A stretch of DNA of 64,000 nucleotides from Spinacia oleracea (taxonomy: Eukaryota; Streptophyta; Magnoliopsida; Caryophyllales; Amaranthaceae), in contig NC_079488.1 in NCBI RefSeq assembly GCF_020520425.1, positions 90,501,285-90,565,284 on the forward strand, written 5' to 3'. Made by a program: the position numbers and the translations under genes. This document shows, in pieces, positions 42,710 to 56,100 of the stretch; positions within the stretch are counted from its first letter, which is position 1; the number at the start of each line of letters is the position of its first letter. Below the pieces are notes generated by a model that had not been told where the DNA came from, did no database searches, and saw only the letters and a program-made list of their open reading frames with translations.

Positions 42710-43261
42710 TTTTTTTTTTTTGATAAACAAATTAATTCATTGATAAAAAGTCATACGACATCTACATAAAGATTTAAATCTAACAAATACATAACAATCG
42801 AATCAAATAAAAACTTCATTTCACCATAGCTACGATCGTAGTATATCAAACATTCTGTATACCCTCTTTTATATCGCTGAGATTTACAACCTTCATTGAC
42901 GAGGGGGTCTATAGATCTGTTGTAGCCGTGACAAATATGATTTTCGTCTGATTCATCTGATTGTAGTCGAAAGATCGACATCCTCTTCGATCCCGCATAA
43001 ATCTTTACCAAAGAAACAATCTGAATTAAATTAAACACACAAAACTTAACTAGAAACAAACCCACCATAGGGGTACTTACTAAACTGAAACAAACAAACC
43101 CACCATAGGAGTACTTAATACACTGAAACTATGTAATTTTATTGAGATCTAACGCAAAAACACAACAGAATTGAAAGAGAAGGGGCGGAAATAACTAAAT
43201 TTTCGAAGAAAATTGGCTATTTTCGCCCTAGAAACCCCTAATTTTTGTAAACCCTAAAAAG
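42710..43261 (-). mobile_element. poly(A)-tailed retroposon with 12-bp target duplication
   Basis: Flanked by perfect GGAAATTATGAT (42698-42709, 43262-43273). On the minus strand it starts CCCTTTTTAGGGTTTAC and ends AATTAATTTGTTTATC plus a poly(A) tract (42710-42721). Inside, AACCCACCATAGG-GTACTTA occurs twice (about 43061 and 43098), a 37-base tandem repeat. A 105-codon frame (43068-42751, with DESDENHICHGYNRS) has no resemblance that I know. Target duplication and tail prove L1-type retroposition; the source could be a truncated LINE, a large SINE-like element or a processed transcript. Confidence 0.85.
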
Positions 43262-43273
43262 GGAAATTATGAT

Positions 43274-44418
43274 ATAAATATTTTTGATTTAATTTAAGAC
43301 GAGATTTGTTAATAATCAATTGTGATCAATTGTGAGCGAGGGTATAATAGACTATTCTATAGGGGGACACCAAAAGTGCAATTATTAAATTAACCTCAGG
43401 AGTTCCCTTATAGAATAGAGATCGCCCGTTGAGAACTGATTAAGCATTTAAGCATTAATATCTCCTTGTAACTCCCCTCTTTTGACTCTTGAAATTGTCG
43501 TCTTCTTGATTATATAAATATATAATCAAGACTTCATCAACACATAACACATCTCACAAAAATGCAAACACATTCATCATACCTCTAATATCTCTTCCGT
43601 TTTTGAGCAAGTACCCTGGTCCCCAATCAAGTCTTGTGAGTGTACACAAGTCTTGATGTCGTGTTAACCCTGGAGGACAACCGCAAGTGTTTTACTATAT
43701 CGAGATAGCGCGAAATTGTCTTTTAGAGCAGTGGTTCGGCCACGACGCAATAATCGTTCTAAATTGTTTACTTCGTTCATCACAATATCGAGATAAGTTT
43801 ATTCCAATTACATTATTGTTGCAACTTTGTAATTTTATTGTATTAAATCGCAACAAATGCACCCTTAATTTACCTTTATAAAGTTCCTTGTAAGAAAAAA
43901 AAGAATTACAATCAACCCAAAAAGCTAAGTCAACTGCTTCCCACCATAAAAGTTTGACATAGTTGAATTGAGTTATGGAGCATAATTAGCTAGTTCGTCA
44001 AAAAAAAGGTCTCACGAAGTGTTACTAACGTAGTTTATAGGCAAAACAGATTATCAATGTAATACTACTATGTAGTATGTACTATGTATGGACAAGTAAA
44101 TAAAAAACAAAATTGTGAAATAAAAAGTTAATTGGTCTATCAAAAATATTACTTCGTATATCACAAGGATTACTCAACATAAAGAAAAACTGTTGAAAAC
44201 TTTATATTATTTCGGCTTCCAGTAAACCAATTTTTTTACACTACAAACTAGTGTGAAGCAGACTATTTGTACAGTATTGAATCAAGGTGGACTTTAAGAG
44301 AACACGATCATATCATAAAGTCAAAATTTGTATGTGTAATAACATGTATACTTATGTTAGCTTAAATAATGGTATAGGATATCATGTATGCCCCAGTGAA
44401 CCTGGGAATATATTCATT
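43274..44418. other. possible solo LTR or TRIM-like remnant; 3' flank of ABCA2-type gene
   Basis: 43320-43875 has LTR-like traits: a palindromic TATA region GATTATATAAATATATAATC (about 43507), then a leader-like stretch and CGAGATAGCGCGAAATTG text. Clean TG..CA ends with a target duplication were not found. 43900-44418 is AT-rich and includes the 3' flank of the ABCA2-type gene. Confidence 0.3.
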
Positions 44419-47400
44419 CTATCTGTGGAATATTGTATCAGGAATCTGGTCAGTGTTTATAACAACACCATGAATTTTCTCTGTTCGACCCAAAACACCT
44501 CGGCGAGAGTTAGTGAATGGTGCTTGTGTTGGTATCTGCACATTTAAAGGTATGGGAACTTCACGGGAGTGACCTGAAATACACAAAGCACCGGAATCAT
44601 CTTGTTCCCAGTACACTTGTACCATCACTCCTCTTGGATTTTCTACAGATTCTGTTCCTGGTATCCCCACATACTCGGCCCCAACGGGTATCTGTATACA
44701 GAATATCAAGTCAAAATTAGGTTAGAAAACCATCATTTACTTGTAATCTTATCACATTATTCACATCCATTGGCATACCTCAACTGAGGTCTCGGATGTT
44801 GTCAGATTTAAGGTGACCAATTTTCCCTCAGCAGCAGCACTTTCCATCTCTGCCTGTCTTGCAATATTTAAGAAAACTTCTTCCAGACTTGTCAGACCAA
44901 GCTGGATATCTGCTATGCAAAACTCCCCTTCTCTTTCTTGCAGTTCTTCAAAAAACGTCTGTTTTAAAAGAATAAATCTAACCGATATCAGCAACATCAT
45001 AAGAAGAAAGGAACTCGGTAACAAAAAAAAGAAACATGAAGAATTTCACCGTTAATAGCTCTTCTTTTTTATGAGGAATCACAAAAGTCAGGAAGGATTT
45101 GTTCTCTTCTTTAGGTGCTACCCCTAGACGCTGCAACAAAACAATTAAGTGAAATTTAGACGCTAATAAGATGAATCATGGAGATGATATAAGAATAAGA
45201 AATTCCGGGTCCATATATAACATACATCCTTAAAAAACCGCTTGACAGCCTCTTGGTTTTTCATATCAGTTGAATCTCCCTCTCCTTGTACAGGGGTTCC
45301 ATTAAGGTTCTCAACGAAGCTCACATTGGCTATGAAACCAGTTCCAAAGCGTGACTTCAATCTGATAGAAGTTCCAATACATCGTAGTCTTCCTTTGGCC
45401 ATAATTCCAATGCGGTCACTCAATATGTCAGCTTCTTCCATGGAGTGTGTAGTTAGAATAATGGCTCGTCCTCGTTTTGCATTCTCTATTATGTCCCATA
45501 CATGCCTCCTGCTAATAGGATCCATACCTGTTGTCTGCAGTTCAAATTACAACTTATAGCATATATATATGCTTTATTCAAATAAGATGAATACAAAAGT
45601 TTTGATCAACTGCATGAATACATACAGGTTCATCCAGAATTATTAGTTTAGGATCACCGATAAGTGCAATTGCGACACTTAGACGACGTTTCATTCCTCC
45701 ACTGTAACTTGAAGTCCTCATTTTCGCAGCATTAGTTAATCTCACTTCTTCCAATGAATCCTTAACGACCTGAATATCACAGTTTAGATGAAAATATCAT
45801 TTGAAATGGATAGAATTGTCATATAAAGGCACCTGGAATAGAGACAGACGACAGTGAATGGTCAAATTGGTTAGGAAAACATACCGTAGAAACTGCAGCC
45901 ATAGGAAGACCTTTTATATTTGCAAAGAGGTTGAGGTGCTCTTGACCAGTCAATTCATTCCAAAGAATATCAAACTAGATTGCAAGAAACAGGCGGATCA
46001 GGTTCTTGGAAGTTGTTATCCTGTTTGACTACTTGGAAGTGTAAAATTAAACAGTATCGGAAGACTACCTGTGGACACACGCCTATTATTCTGCGAATGT
46101 TAGACATGCCAACAGAGCTTCGGATGGAATTCCCATGGATCAATGCTGTCGATCAACAATATTTATGGGTTCAATTATAGTAAATAAATCTTAACCAAAA
46201 AGTATAAATTCTCAGACAAGATGTTAGTTCTGTTACCATCTCCACCGGTTACAGGTGAAATACCAGTCAAACAATTGATAGCAGTAGTTTTACCAGCGCC
46301 ATTGGGTCCCAAAAGGCAAAATAGCTGATCCTTAGCAAGATTCACCCATAAGCCCTGGAGAAAGGACAAATAAGTTATTCTGTTTTTGTATACAAAAAAC
46401 TTTAACATTTAAGTATTTTTTATCAGCAGCAGAAATTGCCTAGAACAATATACAACATGATCTCTCCTGGGAAATGTTACGTGTATTTTGAACAATACCA
46501 TAAGCCTAAACCTGAGGTTTGGTTGTTTCATTAAGGCTCAATTGAAAACTAGGTTCTCAGACTAAGCAGCACATAGGAAAAAGTAAATCATTCTAGAAAC
46601 TTTTAGCACAAATTTCTTCTCGTGTTTATCTTCAGGACACTTTTCCTTGTTTTTAACAGGAAAATCTAAACACTATCAAAAAAACAAAAAACACAGGCAA
46701 ATCTTAATGAAAACATAGTTCATAACTTTGAATTGTGACTTTTGTCCATTCTGATGTAACATAGTGCATTGCTATTGTCTGACACAGAAACTGAGATTCA
46801 GTTTACCCTGAGAGCATGATACGGAGGAGTCCTGTTGCATTTACAGCATCCAAGGGTTGTTGATCCAGGATAAACCTTTGCAAGGCCACGTATTTGGACT
46901 GCAACATTTGAACTAACAACACCTTCATTTGCTTGCTGTTTTACATTGTTCTCCTCTTTAAGAACATCCTCATCATCAGTAGTTATTTGCTCAACTTGCA
47001 AGGAAGAACGAAAACAGGTACAGATACCCCCCTCTGATGCATCCATGTTAAGTGCAGTTAGTTTACCCAAAAAAGCTAACTACTAGAACAGTTGAATTTT
47101 GAGAGAAGTACTGAAAGGTAAAAGGAAAGTACAAGACTTGCTACCTTGTGCCTTGCTTCCACCTTTTCCAGTCCAATATCCAGGGTACAAGAAGTAGAAC
47201 GCGGATTTTCTTACTCCATAAGGGTTTGGAATAATATTGTCAAAGTAAAGAGCCAAAACAAACCACAAAACAAACGTCCCTAACAGCCATATGAAGACGT
47301 CATTCTGTCACGGAATACAAGTACTTAATGGTTAGCCCTAATACAGCAGAGAAGCCTACGAAAAGATGGACAATATTTGAATGTAGGACAGGAGCCAAAA

Positions 47401-49672
47401 GGATCGAAATCACATTGGTGCAAATGAACAGGGGAACTCTAACTTTAGTGGACTTTATTATAGATACATAGGATTTGACTCACCATTGTTAGAATACATT
47501 CATCGTCATTGGGCGAACATTTTGTCCGTCCACTCCAGCTCATTCCAGGGTCTTGAGGTGTCATAGTAGCATCTGAGAGCATCTGAAGAGCTTTGGCCAG
47601 CAAATTTGGAGGGTAGAAAGACCATATAATTCTGTATGCTTGAGAAAACCTATCACTGTATGGAAAGCCAAATGCTGTCACAATCTGCACGATATAGAAT
47701 AACATCAGCCAACAATTTTCTAGGTTTCTCCAACTTTTAACTCAGAACTAAAAAGGGATTAGAGAAACTAGCCTGAGTGACTAAGCCCACAATGAAGTTG
47801 TAGAATCCTATGTTAGTGGCTGAAGATGACTGGCTAATGAAGGCTGATAGCGCAAATGCAAAGGAAGTCTGACATATAGCAATGAGCAGGGAAGAGGTCA
47901 GTGGATGAAATAACTTGTAGTAGTATTATGATGATGGAAAAAAGTGTTTTAACAATAAATATCACTCGATCTTACCATGTTCAATTGGAAAAGAAAGAAC
48001 ACGAGGAATAAGATTGCAAAGCTGTTGTGTGTGAAGAAATCAAATTGAAACATCATCCCAAATAGTACAATGAAAATTGATGAAACAACCACAAGAAGGC
48101 CCTCCCAAGCTAGCCATGACATCCAATAGGCGGTATCATACAGACCCATCATACTCATCGCCTGAAAAAGCAACAAAATATATTAGCCATGCATGTAATC
48201 TTTAATTTCATTTGAACTCTTATCAGAAAAGGGAAATAACCTCTCTAAGTTTTAGTTCTTTCTCCATAACTAGGGAACTTAATTGGAAAACGAAACCAAA
48301 CATGGCAACTGCAAGGAAAAAGGTTGGACCGATAGTGCCAATGGTGGAGAAGGGGTCTGCTGAAGGATGCGCAAATTCTTTTAAACCAACAGTCCAGCTA
48401 AAGTTTGGATCTTACCAAGCAGGAAATAAAAGATAAAGCATCATTAGATATACATGAAGATAAAAAATACTTGATAGTATTTAAAAAACGATGATAAAGA
48501 GATATAGAAATGGAGGATACCTCCCATAAGAAACCTGGCAATCTCACGTTCTGCAGCAATCTGAAGTGGAATCTGAAATTTGAAGGTAGGATCTTCATAC
48601 TTTCCTCTCCTTTGTACTGCCGTGGAATTAGTTTGAACACCATAGCTTATTATGCTTCTATTTTGCTCTACAAAATGCAGTGCTCCTGGACAATACATGG
48701 GATTTCTAAGAAGCCATACATCAACCTCAGCTTCTGTCGCAAAGGACCTAACCTGCATAACCAATTATCGTTAAACATCCTTAAAGAGTTAAAGATATAG
48801 GGGAAATGTTATACTACTATAGAGCTTAGCATTTAATTCTGCCATAACATGATAAAAGTATAGCTTAAGTTCTCATATAATACAACCAGCAGTAAATCAT
48901 GATGTAAGAACAACTAAACTAATCCTAAATCATTAGAAAGAATATCAATATTACTGTGAATTGTGTAGTTAGTGTTGGGATCAAATTGTGTATACTTTTT
49001 AGAGTGCAATTAAGTCCAAATTGTGTTTACTTTCAACTTATTTATTAGCTATAATTGATGTTGCATTAGTGCATCCAATTCACCTGATTTTCACTCATCT
49101 AAATTTATAACTTATTTTAGTTAAAAGTGCATCCTTACTTGTTTTACTGGACTTATTCTTCCTCTATAACGTGATTGGGTATGATTTATCAAAAACATTA
49201 CGGATTAAGTTAATGTTTTCTAATAATTCGTATTAGTAATTCAGATGACACTATTGATTCCATACGGGAAATCCCATCAAAAAATTTTAAAAAAAGGGGT
49301 TACCTTAGACGGAGGAATAGGACGACCGGGATTATTAGCCCTAATCCTCGAAACAATACGATTGATATTAGCATTGGAAGCTCCACTGTAAACAAAATCA
49401 TAGCAAGGGAGTTTAACGAAGAACTTATCCTCACATGGCGGAATCGAAGGCGAAACAAGCGGTGTTGGATCAATAACATTGTCAAATAAACTGGTGTTCT
49501 TAAATTGGGCTTCAATAGATTTTTGGATACAGAACATCAAGAAGATGAACACTAAAGAAGAAAATAGTTGAAGGGTGGTTGCCCATTTGTGACGCCATGA
49601 AAGCAATGCGTTTTTACGGAATAAAGCTTTCAATTGCTGGAATAATAATGGAATCCCCTTCTGCAATTCCAT
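44419..49672 (-). CDS. ABCA2: ABC transporter A family protein, ABCA2 type, complete
   Basis: Sixteen exons in transcription order: 49672-49304, 48752-48521, 48410-48241, 48161-47976, 47868-47773, 47684-47484, 47304-47145, 47033-46807, 46354-46237, 46145-46069, 45974-45885, 45769-45626, 45534-45226, 45130-45050, 44958-44779, 44691-44419. Total 971 codons, no break. Half-size transporter: one membrane helix at about 28-48, a large extracytosolic loop, a membrane block (about 250-500, including GPTFFLAVAMFGF and FQFDFF), then one ATP-binding domain with Walker A GPNGAGKT (563-570), signature YSGGM (664-668), Walker B LIILDEP (684-690) and switch His720, and a regulatory C-terminus (WEQDDSGALCISGHS). 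Plant ABCA proteins are thought to move lipids. Length and the MELxxGIPLL start match Arabidopsis ABCA2. Intron 5 begins with GC instead of GT. An upstream in-frame ATG (49732) would add 20 residues and is less likely. Confidence 0.96.
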
Positions 49673-50039
49673 TATTATTCGCTTCAGGTACCAATTTGGA
49701 TAAGCCGCTCGTGTTGGTGTTTGATTTCGCAATTTTCAGATTGTTCTGTTTAATTCGTTGTGATTTTGAATGGGGTTTGGGTTTATTTTTTTTAAATAAA
49801 TAAATTTTACAGATTTGAGTCGACTTTGACTGTGTGAAGGGAGGTAGAAGGAAATTGCGTCACTACTTGCGTGTTTGGCATGTGAAAGGCTGAAGGCGCG
49901 TTGGATCTCCTGGAATTATTTTTTTGGTGCGAATGAGCCACAAGGGCAATATAAATTACAAATGGGCTGGAATAACTATATTTTAAGGTGGTTAACGATG
50001 AACATGATTGTCGTACGTATTAAACTATTAATTAATTAA
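49673..50039. other. ABCA2-type promoter side
   Basis: Left end of the 3.5-kb region shared by the two divergent ABCA genes. Likely 5' UTR and promoter of the minus-strand gene; no clear TATA box chosen. Confidence 0.4.
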
Positions 50040-50615
50040 TAGACCTGGTAAAACTGACCCAGACCCGAAAAATCGACCAAATTGATCCGATCTATAATCC
50101 GAAACTAATCCAAAGCAATGACTTGAAATTAAACCGAAAATCAAATAGAACCGACTCGGAAGTGATTTGACCTGAAATGACCCGGTATCCGAATGACCTG
50201 AACTGAAGTACCCGAACCGATCTTCACCCGAAACCGAACTAAACCGAACCGAAGATAAATGTAAATTTTTAATTAACCCGAACCAATCCGAACCAAAGAG
50301 CAACTTGAATTTACCAGTTAGTTTTAAATACAAGTTTTTCTTAGCTTTTCATATTATTACTCAGTATTATATAATTTTTTTAATTATTTTCTTTTTATTA
50401 ATTTATACTCTTTTGTGTTATAGGAAAAAGCTATGATAGTATTATGATAGTGACCATCAAATTTAAAGAGAAATAACTTAATCAAAACGCGAAACTTAAA
50501 AAATCTGATCTAAACCGAAAAACTCGATCTAACCCGAAAAACCCGTTCCGATATGAACCGATTTGATACTAACCGATCCAATATGACCCGATCCGATATT
50601 GACCCGGGAGTAAAT
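50040..50615. repeat. ACCCGA-type repeat element(s), decayed
   Basis: Starts TAGACCTGGTAAA, matching the end of the 62234-62739 element, and contains CCAGACCCGAAAAATCGACC-like text to about 50300, where TTTACCAGTTAG looks like a decayed opposite end. A second block of ACCCGA/CCGATCCGATAT text is at 50490-50605. No target duplication was found. Confidence 0.6.
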
Positions 50616-51735
50616 ATTTTTTTGAGCTAATTTGTTGGTAAAATAATATTTTGTAGTTCTACAGTAGTTCGTACTTCATAGTAGTATTTTCATTTGAAGA
50701 TATAGCATTGTCATTTTGAAATAAATTTATGATTATATTTTTGGTAAAATAATATGTGTAGCTTTAGAGTTTTATAGGTTATTAATTCGACTTACTATAT
50801 TTGATAAAAATTGGTAATTTGAGAGTAACAATACTACATGACCTTGCAGTACAACACATTTTAGACGGCTTGACTACTGATATAAAATTAGTACCTCAAC
50901 AGGTTTCATCTCTACTATAACTAAATACTCTTCTGATTTTAATTAGCTCATATTATATTTAAAATTTATAGGAAATTTTTACGGTTATGTAGCCTTGGAC
51001 GCAATCGGATCAAGGAAAAAGTACTCTCATTCTTTGAAGATGATCATGATGATTTTAATTGAGAATTATCCTATAACGTTAGTTATATGTTGTAAATCAA
51101 TTGAGCATAAAACATGTGATCAACAAAGTACATTGCGAGCAAAAAAAAGAAGTGAAACACACTTTTTATTTATTTTTACTTTGGTACTATAATTTAGACT
51201 TTTCTTCATATAATAGCATGTTACATTATTTCACTATTTAGATGCTTTTAACTAGATATTATATCTAATTTTTCTTCCGAAAATTTTGAATAATTTTTGT
51301 TGCATATTGTATTTATTGTGATTAGTTTCAATAATCCAATTTTCAGTTAGGCAGAGCGAATACTAGTCACTCCCTTTACCCAACCATGTTCCAAAAGAAA
51401 AGTCCAAAACAAGATAGCTAATTTAAACAAGAAAGAAAAGTCTTTGTAAAAGTCACTCTACCTGTAACTTGCAACTTTGTAAGACTTGCTGAAATCCTTT
51501 TAAAGTCATTTTATTTGTAACGAAAAGTAATACTCCAGACTTCGTATATACTTTCCAAAGTGAAATGAAGTCTAAAATGTTCACTCCATCCATTCAAACT
51601 TGTTTTATTGTATGAATAGTAATATGACAAAAGATATGTAACTAACTTTCTTGTTGTCATCTAAAATATTAGTGCTTATTAGTACCGTCCAAATTATAAC
51701 CACATCAGAATGAATATGTCGAAATTTGAACCGCT
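50616..51735. other. AT-rich divergent intergenic region
   Basis: Nothing coding recognised. Between the two ABCA genes. Confidence 0.4.
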
Positions 51736-52280
51736 GTTTAAATCATGTATAGATCACAACCGATCTGTACAAATCATGTCTTGATCAGAATCGATCTGTC
51801 TATATCATGTAAAGAGTAGAACTGATATGTCCAGATAATGTCAAGATCATAACCGATATGTTCAAATCATGTCAAGATCAAAACTGATATGTCTAGATCA
51901 TGTCAAGATCAAAATCGATCTGTTTGATCATGTCCAAATCAGAACCGTTCTGTCCAGAATATGTCTTGATCAAAATCGATCAGTCTAGATCATAACCTAT
52001 ATGCATGTCCAGATCATATACAAGTTATAATCGATATGTTTAGATCATGCTCAGATCATAATCAATTTGTTTAGATCATGTCCAGACCGTAACCGATCTT
52101 TTGAGGTCATACACATCTAGATCATAGCCTCTTTATTCATATCAGAACTAATATGTCCATAATCAAAATCGATATGTCTAAAACAAAATCAATTTATCCA
52201 TATCGATCGTATACGTCCAGATCAGAACAAGTATGTCTAGATCTGAACCGATCTGCTCAGATCATATCCACATCAGAATA
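51736..52280. repeat. 31-bp minisatellite, about 17 units
   Basis: The words AAATCATGT/AGATCATGT recur at 51740, 51771, 51802, 51833, 51864, 51895, 51925 and 51956, a strict spacing of 31 (once 30) bases. Each unit reads roughly AGATCATGTC-AGATCA, then AACCGATCTGTCT. Later units are more diverged, to about 52280. Located between the divergent ABCA genes. Confidence 0.9.
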
Positions 52281-53140
52281 TTAATACACATTTCATGTTA
52301 ATGTTAATGTTAATGCTATTGCTAATACAATATTTCATGTTCATATTGGAGTAATAAAATAATTCATGTTAATACAATAGGTATATTTTTTTGTCCTCTT
52401 CTTATTTTGTTTACTAATATTAATATTCATACTTTGTACAATATTTTATGTTAATACATTTCACTTGTGAGTTTATATATTCATAATAAACAATATTTAG
52501 ATGAATAAGTCAAGGTCTATCTAGAAAAGAAGTAGTGAAATCATAAGCAGATTCAAATCAATAATAAGTAATTTACAATAACACTATTATAAATTTGAAT
52601 GACATTAATTTTATGAGTAACATTGATTATGATTATAGTTATTTAACCTATTAAATTATTAACAATAGTAGATTGTAGGTTTTTCTTTTAACATTTTAAT
52701 TCTTAATAATCAAATTAGATAAGATCAGACCAGATTAGATCAGAACAAATAAGTTCATATAAGATTAGATCAACAAAAAAAAGAAGTTCATATCAGATTA
52801 TAAGAAATAAGGTGAATTAAACGGGTCAAAATTAACGGGCATGGGCACCCGAGCAACAACGTGGCCAAGAATTTACACATGTGGATGGGGTTGACTTTCT
52901 ATTTTGGGTGCTTTGGCAATACACATGCCGCAATACAGATTGCAAGTTTGCAACCAACTTCCGTGTGTAATTAGGATTAACCGATTAACTGACTAAGCAG
53001 ATTGGAAAGTTCAACGCAATTACCCGAAAGAACAGTTCGATGTGTTGCGTTGAAGAACTACTTTTTAAAACCCCAGAAAATCACCCTTCTTACAAGACCG
53101 GTCAAATCCAGTATTTGAATTGTCAGTTTCACAAAAATCC
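52281..53140. other. upstream region of the plus-strand ABCA gene
   Basis: Contains TTAATGTTAATGTTAATG (about 52300), the GATCAGA-rich repeat (about 52700-52800) related to 27180-27300, and the presumed promoter and 5' UTR of the gene at 53141. Confidence 0.5.
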
Positions 53141-56100
53141 ATGGCAATTCCTTCACATGGACGCGCCAGTTTTTCTACTCAGGCCAATGCTCTTCTCCGG
53201 AAAAATTTAATATTTCAGGTACGTCTTTTCTGTAAATCTGATGGGTGTAATTTATCTAAAATAATGTTAATTGAGTTTAGATTTTATGATTTTAGGGTGT
53301 TTTCAATGATGGGTGTCTTGTCTTCTAATTTATCTGGTTATTTATGTTTTTTCTGTGATTAGATTAGATGGTTGTTTGTTCTATTTTCTTCATAAAATGT
53401 TGATGATGGTGTTGAATGCCGTTAGTGTTGTTGTTTTGGTAGGTTTGTGTTTGTTATTTTCTCAGTTAGGCATTGATACTTGATAGTGGCGTTGATTTTG
53501 TAATTTGAATTTGGTAATGTGACAACTGAATCTGGATGGAAGGAGGGAAGTGTTGCTGAAGTAGAGAATTTGGGTGTACTTTTAGTTGTTGAATTGCTTG
53601 ATACTGTCTAAACTTTGCTTTATTCTTATCCATGTATTGCAGAGACGAAATAAACGTTCGAATTGTTGTCTTGTAATATTCCCGATTTTACTTTGTATTC
53701 TTCTTTCTGTGTTACAACGAGTGATAGACAACCAATTGAACAAAGAAAAGTACAAATGTGGTTGTGTTCAAGTTAATGGTACAACTGAATGTGGGATTCA
53801 ATATTCGACATTGGATCAAGCTGTCAGTTGTTCAATCCCTATCCCCCAAAAATGGCCTGCATTGCTTCAAGTTCCGAATCCTGAAAGTCGTGCTGTTAGA
53901 ACTCAAGGTCTTACATTTCCAGACTTGCCTAATGAGTCATGTAAACAGACAGGTTCTTGTCCAGTCACTCTACTTGTGACTGGAAATAATCGAACGTTAG
54001 GGCTAGGTATATCTCCTTATCTGTCTATATATTTTACTTCTGGTTGTTTCTTGGAACTTGATTTAATTATATGAGTATATGACTTTGGATCTGTATAGGC
54101 TTGGCCAGCAACTTGTTTCCTACATCTTCGCCTGTGAACTCCTCCAACCTTTTACTTAGTTTGGCCAACAATGTCTTGGTAAGTGGTTAGGCATCACACT
54201 CTTTCTTTACTAATTGTTAATGAAATATACCAAATCTTGATTCATTGAACTGCTTCAGGGATCAGCTTCGAAGCCACAAGCGCAGAATTTTCTGGATCCT
54301 GCTTACACCTCAGGCCTTCCCCTATACTTTGTTCAACCACTCTGCCAGTCTAGCTTGACATTTTCTTTGCCTTTAGATATTATCTCGTCAACTTTGCAGC
54401 AAGGTATAACTACTTCTTTAACTTTCTATAGCCTTTGAGTTTATGAAATTGAATATTCCTACACTTTAGCTTTTAATTCTTTGGTGAGATGGATGGTGCA
54501 GAGGCATCGACTTGATGTTGAGTTATGTGCCCTTGCAATCTTCTGAAGGAATATTCCTAACACTCTCATTTCACGTTTGTAATATTGCATCATATCATAT
54601 GTCAAACATATATTCACTTTTTTTGTTGTCTATTGCTTGATAGTAATACACATTGAACATGGAATAGTTTCAAATCTTCAGAGAAAGAGACTAGTTGTGC
54701 TTGAAAACAGGGGTATAAGTTGGTGACTTGGAGAGATATTACACTTTCTCGTAAAATTGGTACAATAAGCTCTCTGAGACTTTACACATTGTTAGGAGGT
54801 GTGAGAACACTGGCACTAACAGTTCCACAAGCTTTTACCATCTAGTATGTTAGATATTGGTGGCCTTTTGCATTTTTGAAATTTGGAGACTAGACGTTCC
54901 TCACACTTTGGTATCTGTACTTACATCTAGTGATCCTCATTCTCATCCTCATTTATTTGCCTTTGATTTGGTAAAGTGAGAAGAAGTTCTTGAACTTGTC
55001 AATAACCATGGCGCCATGTACTTTTGGGGATCCCCTAGTAACAAAAGGACTTAAAAACCCAAAAGCCACATCCCCTTCAAGGGATCTGTTTGTTGATGGT
55101 GGTAACTAGTTACTTCCATTAGACATCTCTGCTGAGAGTTTTCAACAAAATACATTCAGCCTTTGACTTTGTATACTGGTTTTGACTTTCTTAGACTATC
55201 TAATTTTCAACCGTCTTCACCCATCTGATTAATCGTGGTGAACAAAGCCTTAAAAGACCCAAATTCCCATCTATAACGACTGCGTATCAAGGAGAATATT
55301 CTCATTTTTGCTCACCTGGAAATCTCAGACATGATGTGGATATCTTGGTCACCTAATTGGTGAGTACTTACTATGAATAATTTAATAATCATTTATTGGT
55401 GGGAGGAGAAGGCTTTGTTTGGGGGAGTTCTAATATGCCCTCCCCTCTTGAAAGATATCTTTGGCAAAGTTCTTTATCACGGAATTTGTGTTAGGTTCAC
55501 TGTATGCGTTATTGTTACACTTGTGGCATTTATACCAAATATGAACATTGTATGAGCTGCAATGGTTTCTATATGTTTGTCTCTTTCATAAATTTTCTTA
55601 AATCTCCTAACTTCAAACATGCCTTTTCTCATATAAGAATGGAATATAATATGACATATACACATCTTTCCTTTTCTTCCACTTCCACCTTACTTTGTGT
55701 GAATGCGTATGGAATGTGCTTGTGAGTGCATATGGGTACGTGTTTGTGTGTATGTACTGTAAAGAAGTAATCTTGTTCAAATCGCATTTTCAGACACTTG
55801 TTATTGTGCTCTGTACTTTCAAGTGAAGGATTTTCTCCATTTGGCTCTTGTATAGCCTAAATCCGATATTCTTATTCTTATCCAGGCAAGGGTACATCAT
55901 TAAACTGTCCTACTAACCCTGTCTAACAAAATTTCAAATTCGTATTGCATTTCAGCATATTTTTCTTAAGCGTTTGTCCCTTCATCCTTTAGTACTTGCC
56001 TTTGTTTTTATTTTTGATAACCTTATTTTTCTGTCTTTTTTTTATGTTAATTTTTGAATAAAAAGAATAATTTGAGAAGGAATTGAAATACCCCATCTCT

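Noticed and set aside
53120-53140. Upstream in-frame extension of the plus-strand ABCA gene
   Set aside because: It begins with TTG, not ATG; the first ATG is at 53141 and fits the family start.
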